From: Clostridia bacterium
Lineage (GTDB): Bacteria > Bacillota > Clostridia > Oscillospirales > Acutalibacteraceae
Length of the DNA: 64,000 nt
Direction of reading: 5' to 3'
NCBI GenBank assembly: GCA_017624735.1
Contig: JAGAMK010000069.1
Span: 19,765-83,764 of the forward strand
Position numbers and translations under genes: made by a program. This document shows positions 62,322 to 64,000 of this stretch, piece by piece. The notes beneath the pieces are model-generated. The model made no database searches, was not told where the DNA came from, and worked only from the letters and a program-made list of their open reading frames with translations. Positions within the stretch are counted from its first letter, which is position 1. Each line of letters begins with the position of its first letter.

Positions 62322-62340
62322 AGTTGAGTAAATACTCAAC
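62298..62340. promoter_or_regulatory. Tandem ArsR-type operators
   Basis: Two 18-bp palindromes, GTTGAGTGTATATTCAAC (62298-62315) and GTTGAGTAAATACTCAAC (62323-62340), lie 25 bases apart. The first occupies the promoter spacer, the second the transcription start. ArsR/SmtB proteins bind such TTGA...TCAA sites, so this is probably the autoregulatory site. Confidence 0.85.
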
Positions 62341-62357
62341 TGAAAGGAAATGCTAAA

Positions 62358-62729
62358 ATGTCAAAGAATGAATTTATATGTGACTGTAATATGATACATC
62401 AAGAAATGGTCAAAGACACATTGTCCAAAATGCCTGATTCATATATTTTAAATGGTCTCGCAAACTTATTCAAGATTATGGGAGATGATACAAGATGTAA
62501 ACTTCTTTTTGCTCTTTTACAAAATGAAATGTGTGTTTGTGACTTGGCAAATGTGCTGTCAATGACTAAATCATCAATTTCACATCAACTAAGTAAAATG
62601 AAAGATGTGGGTATTGTAAAATGCAGAAAAGAAGGCAAAACAGTTTATTATTCATTGGATGATAGTCATATTTCCAAGATTTTTGAAGTAGGTATGAAAC
62701 ATATTAACCATAAGCAGGTGATAAGATGA
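62358..62729 (+). CDS. ArsR/SmtB family metal-sensing repressor
   Basis: A 123-residue winged-helix repressor. The helix-turn-helix is CVCDLANVLSMTKSSISHQLSKMKDVGIVKCRKEGKTVYYSL (given in overlap as MCVCDL then SSISHQLSKMK). Metal ligands are suggested by the N-terminal CDC and the ELCVCDL-like MCVCDL (as in CadC/SmtB) and by the C-terminal HISKIFEVGMKHINH. It would leave DNA when Zn, Cd or a similar metal binds. It overlaps the CDF gene by four bases. GGAAA precedes the ATG. Confidence 0.92.
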   Translation: MSKNEFICDCNMIHQEMVKDTLSKMPDSYILNGLANLFKIMGDDTRCKLLFALLQNEMCVCDLANVLSMTKSSISHQLSKMKDVGIVKCRKEGKTVYYSLDDSHISKIFEVGMKHINHKQVIR

Positions 62730-63619
62730 AAACAGAAAAGAATATTTTAATTGCATTTTTACTTAATTTATCATTTTCTATTTTTGAATTTGTGGGAGGT
62801 ATCTTTACAGGCAGTGTTGCAATTCTTTCCGATGCCATTCATGATATAGGGGATGCAATGAGCATTGGTGTGTCGTATTTTCTTGAAAAGAAAAGCAAAA
62901 AGCAACCTGATGACACTTATACCTATGGTTATGCTCGATTTTCTGTTATAGGTAGTGTAATTACAACTCTTATATTGTTGTTTGGCTCACTTGCAGTTAT
63001 CTATAATGCAATAATAAGAATAATTAATCCGGTCGAGATAAATTATAACGGTATGATTATTTTTGCCGTTGTGGGAGTAGTTGTAAATTTCTGTGCAGCT
63101 TATTTCACAAGAGAAGGGGATTCATTGAATCAGAAAGCAGTTAATCTTCATATGCTTGAAGATGTGCTTGGATGGTTTGTAGTCTTAATTGGTGCAATTA
63201 TAATGAGATTTACAGATATTTCAGTTATTGACCCTATAATGTCAATTGTGGTTGCTTTGTTTATTTTTATCAATGCCATCAAGAACTTGAAGGAAGTATT
63301 GGATTTATTTCTTGAAAAAACCCCTAATAATATAAGTATAGATGAAATCAAAGAACACATAATGCATATTGACGGTATAATTGATGTACATCACGTTCAT
63401 ATATGGAGTATGGATGGATTCCATAATTATGCTACCATGCATATTGTTACCGACGATGATTCGCATCATATTAAACATATTATAAGAGATGAATTGAAAG
63501 AACACGGAATAGAACATGTAACTTTGGAACTTGAAAAAAGTGATGAAAAATGTCATGAAAAACTATGTGAAATTCATTCTGATAATTCTTATAAACATCA
63601 CCATCATCACCACCATTAA
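62726..63619 (+). CDS. Cation diffusion facilitator (CzcD/ZitB-like metal exporter)
   Basis: A 297-residue CDF transporter with six helices and a C-terminal cytosolic domain. The metal site has SDAIHDIGDAMSIG (HxxxD, helix 2) and NLHMLEDVLGW (helix 5, HxxxD), a Zn/Cd pattern. The cytosolic part has VHHVHIWSMDG and HIVTDDDSHH; the protein ends in KHHHHHHH, an unusual metal-binding tail. It begins inside the repressor's stop (ATGA), with AGGTGAT upstream, so it is co-regulated by the metal sensor. Confidence 0.93.
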   Translation: MKTEKNILIAFLLNLSFSIFEFVGGIFTGSVAILSDAIHDIGDAMSIGVSYFLEKKSKKQPDDTYTYGYARFSVIGSVITTLILLFGSLAVIYNAIIRIINPVEINYNGMIIFAVVGVVVNFCAAYFTREGDSLNQKAVNLHMLEDVLGWFVVLIGAIIMRFTDISVIDPIMSIVVALFIFINAIKNLKEVLDLFLEKTPNNISIDEIKEHIMHIDGIIDVHHVHIWSMDGFHNYATMHIVTDDDSHHIKHIIRDELKEHGIEHVTLELEKSDEKCHEKLCEIHSDNSYKHHHHHHH

Positions 63620-63626
63620 AAACACG

Positions 63627-63655
63627 CGGACAACTTAATAGTTGTCCGTATTTTT
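63627..63655 (+). terminator. Terminator of the ArsR-CDF operon
   Basis: CGGACAACT and AGTTGTCCG around TAAT, perfect 9-bp stem, then TATTTTT. Confidence 0.88.
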
Positions 63656-63788
63656 ATGATATTTTGCTGTATTTGTCAAATTGCACATAAATTATGCACA
63701 AAAACTGATGTTTTTATTTATTTAAAATACCAAAAATGAAACACCCGGAATAGTTTTCAAAAAGGTGCAAAAAAATCAAAAAAAGTTG
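63656..63788. other. A+T-rich region upstream of the rRNA-type promoter
   Basis: No gene. A- and T-tracts end directly at the following promoter and could act as UP elements. Confidence 0.45.
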
Positions 63789-63817
63789 TTGACATTTGTC
63801 ACTTGTTTTGTTATTAT
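63789..63817 (+). promoter_or_regulatory. Strong promoter, probably of an rRNA operon
   Basis: TTGACA, 17-base spacer, TATTAT, preceded by A-tracts. The transcribed part that follows looks like an rRNA leader. Confidence 0.7.
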
Positions 63818-63822
63818 ATACG

Positions 63823-64000
63823 AGCGCCAAGGACAGAGGCCAAACACCGAAAGCCTGAAACGCAAACTGGACCTTGAAAATTAAACAACGACGAGATAAG
63901 TAAAAGGAACCCTGTTAATCTTTGAGGGTACGGAAGTACGAATCAGAGAGAAACAAGAAACAGTAATTCTTTTGGATAACAGAAGAGTTAAATTAACGCT
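63823..64000 (+). other. Probable 5' leader of an rRNA operon
   Basis: The stretch GGACCTTGAAAATTAAACAACG (63871-63892, split here as GGACCTTG and AAAATTAAACAACG) resembles sequences in front of 16S rRNA in Clostridia. No open frame with a ribosome site is seen. The 16S gene itself (conserved AGAGTTTGATC) is not yet reached at base 64000, so the assignment is by resemblance only. Confidence 0.6.

Noticed and set aside
63871-64000. 16S rRNA gene at the right edge
   Set aside because: The conserved 5' end of 16S rRNA is not reached. Only a leader-like sequence can be supported.

Overview
The window reads as a chromosomal segment of a low-G+C, spore-lineage gut Firmicute (class Clostridia, probably Oscillospirales/Ruminococcaceae-like; the family is inference). 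Reasons: a spo0A gene, HrcA/CIRCE control of groESL, a cysteine T-box, strong TTGACA-17-TATAAT promoters, purine-rich Shine-Dalgarno sites with some TTG starts, standard stop-codon use, and host-glycan enzymes (GH2, GH95). No phage, IS element or CRISPR array was found.

Bases 1-10593 are the distal part of a one-directional surface-polysaccharide operon: UDP-HexNAc dehydrogenase (cut by the window edge), WbpP-like epimerase, two TupA-like ATP-grasp proteins, glycosyltransferases of families 2 and 4, an EpsG-type polymerase, a GT2-pyruvyltransferase fusion and a flippase. Together they suggest an acidic, possibly aminoacylated and pyruvylated capsule-like polymer. A VanZ-like gene follows.

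Bases 11254-20180 hold housekeeping genes: an EamA exporter, a uracil/xanthine permease behind an attenuator-like leader, DUF523, upp, a divergent PAP2 protein, metY with an ApgM-type enzyme (possible homoserine kinase), a TtcA-like PP-loop enzyme, and rplM-rpsI. Bases 20233-32710 hold a large membrane-anchored XRE-type regulator with an extracytoplasmic FG-GAP-like domain, a TAXI-type TRAP transporter with DUF1850, a decayed YitT remnant, azlCD, a YabE-like cell-wall protein, a DUF3267 protein, nnr, a lipoprotein and an orphan mazF.

Bases 32796-45522 contain CIRCE-groES-groEL, a NifX-like protein with a metal-binding tail, rpmB, recA-recX-rimO-pgsA, a Cys T-box driving cysE-cysS, and a MacA/MacB-like adaptor and permease with no ATPase nearby. 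Bases 45878-48250 hold spo0A with an upstream 0A box, then a Mn riboswitch (yybP-ykoY) with mntP and a HAD phosphatase.

Bases 48350-62249 are carbohydrate- and surface-oriented: an MFS permease with a membrane-anchored LRR protein, a secreted propeller-like protein, a GH13 glucosidase with an unusual N-terminal domain, tRNA-Leu(UAA), a CPA2 antiporter, and a lacZ-GNAT-GH95 cluster. The window ends with a metal-responsive ArsR-CDF operon under tandem operators and what looks like the promoter and leader of an rRNA operon.

Short palindromic repeats are scattered in the intergenic spaces (20.3, 20.4, 32.7, 34.9, 35.5, 40.0 and 54.5 kb). Several occur in pairs, and one pair differs only by compensatory changes.
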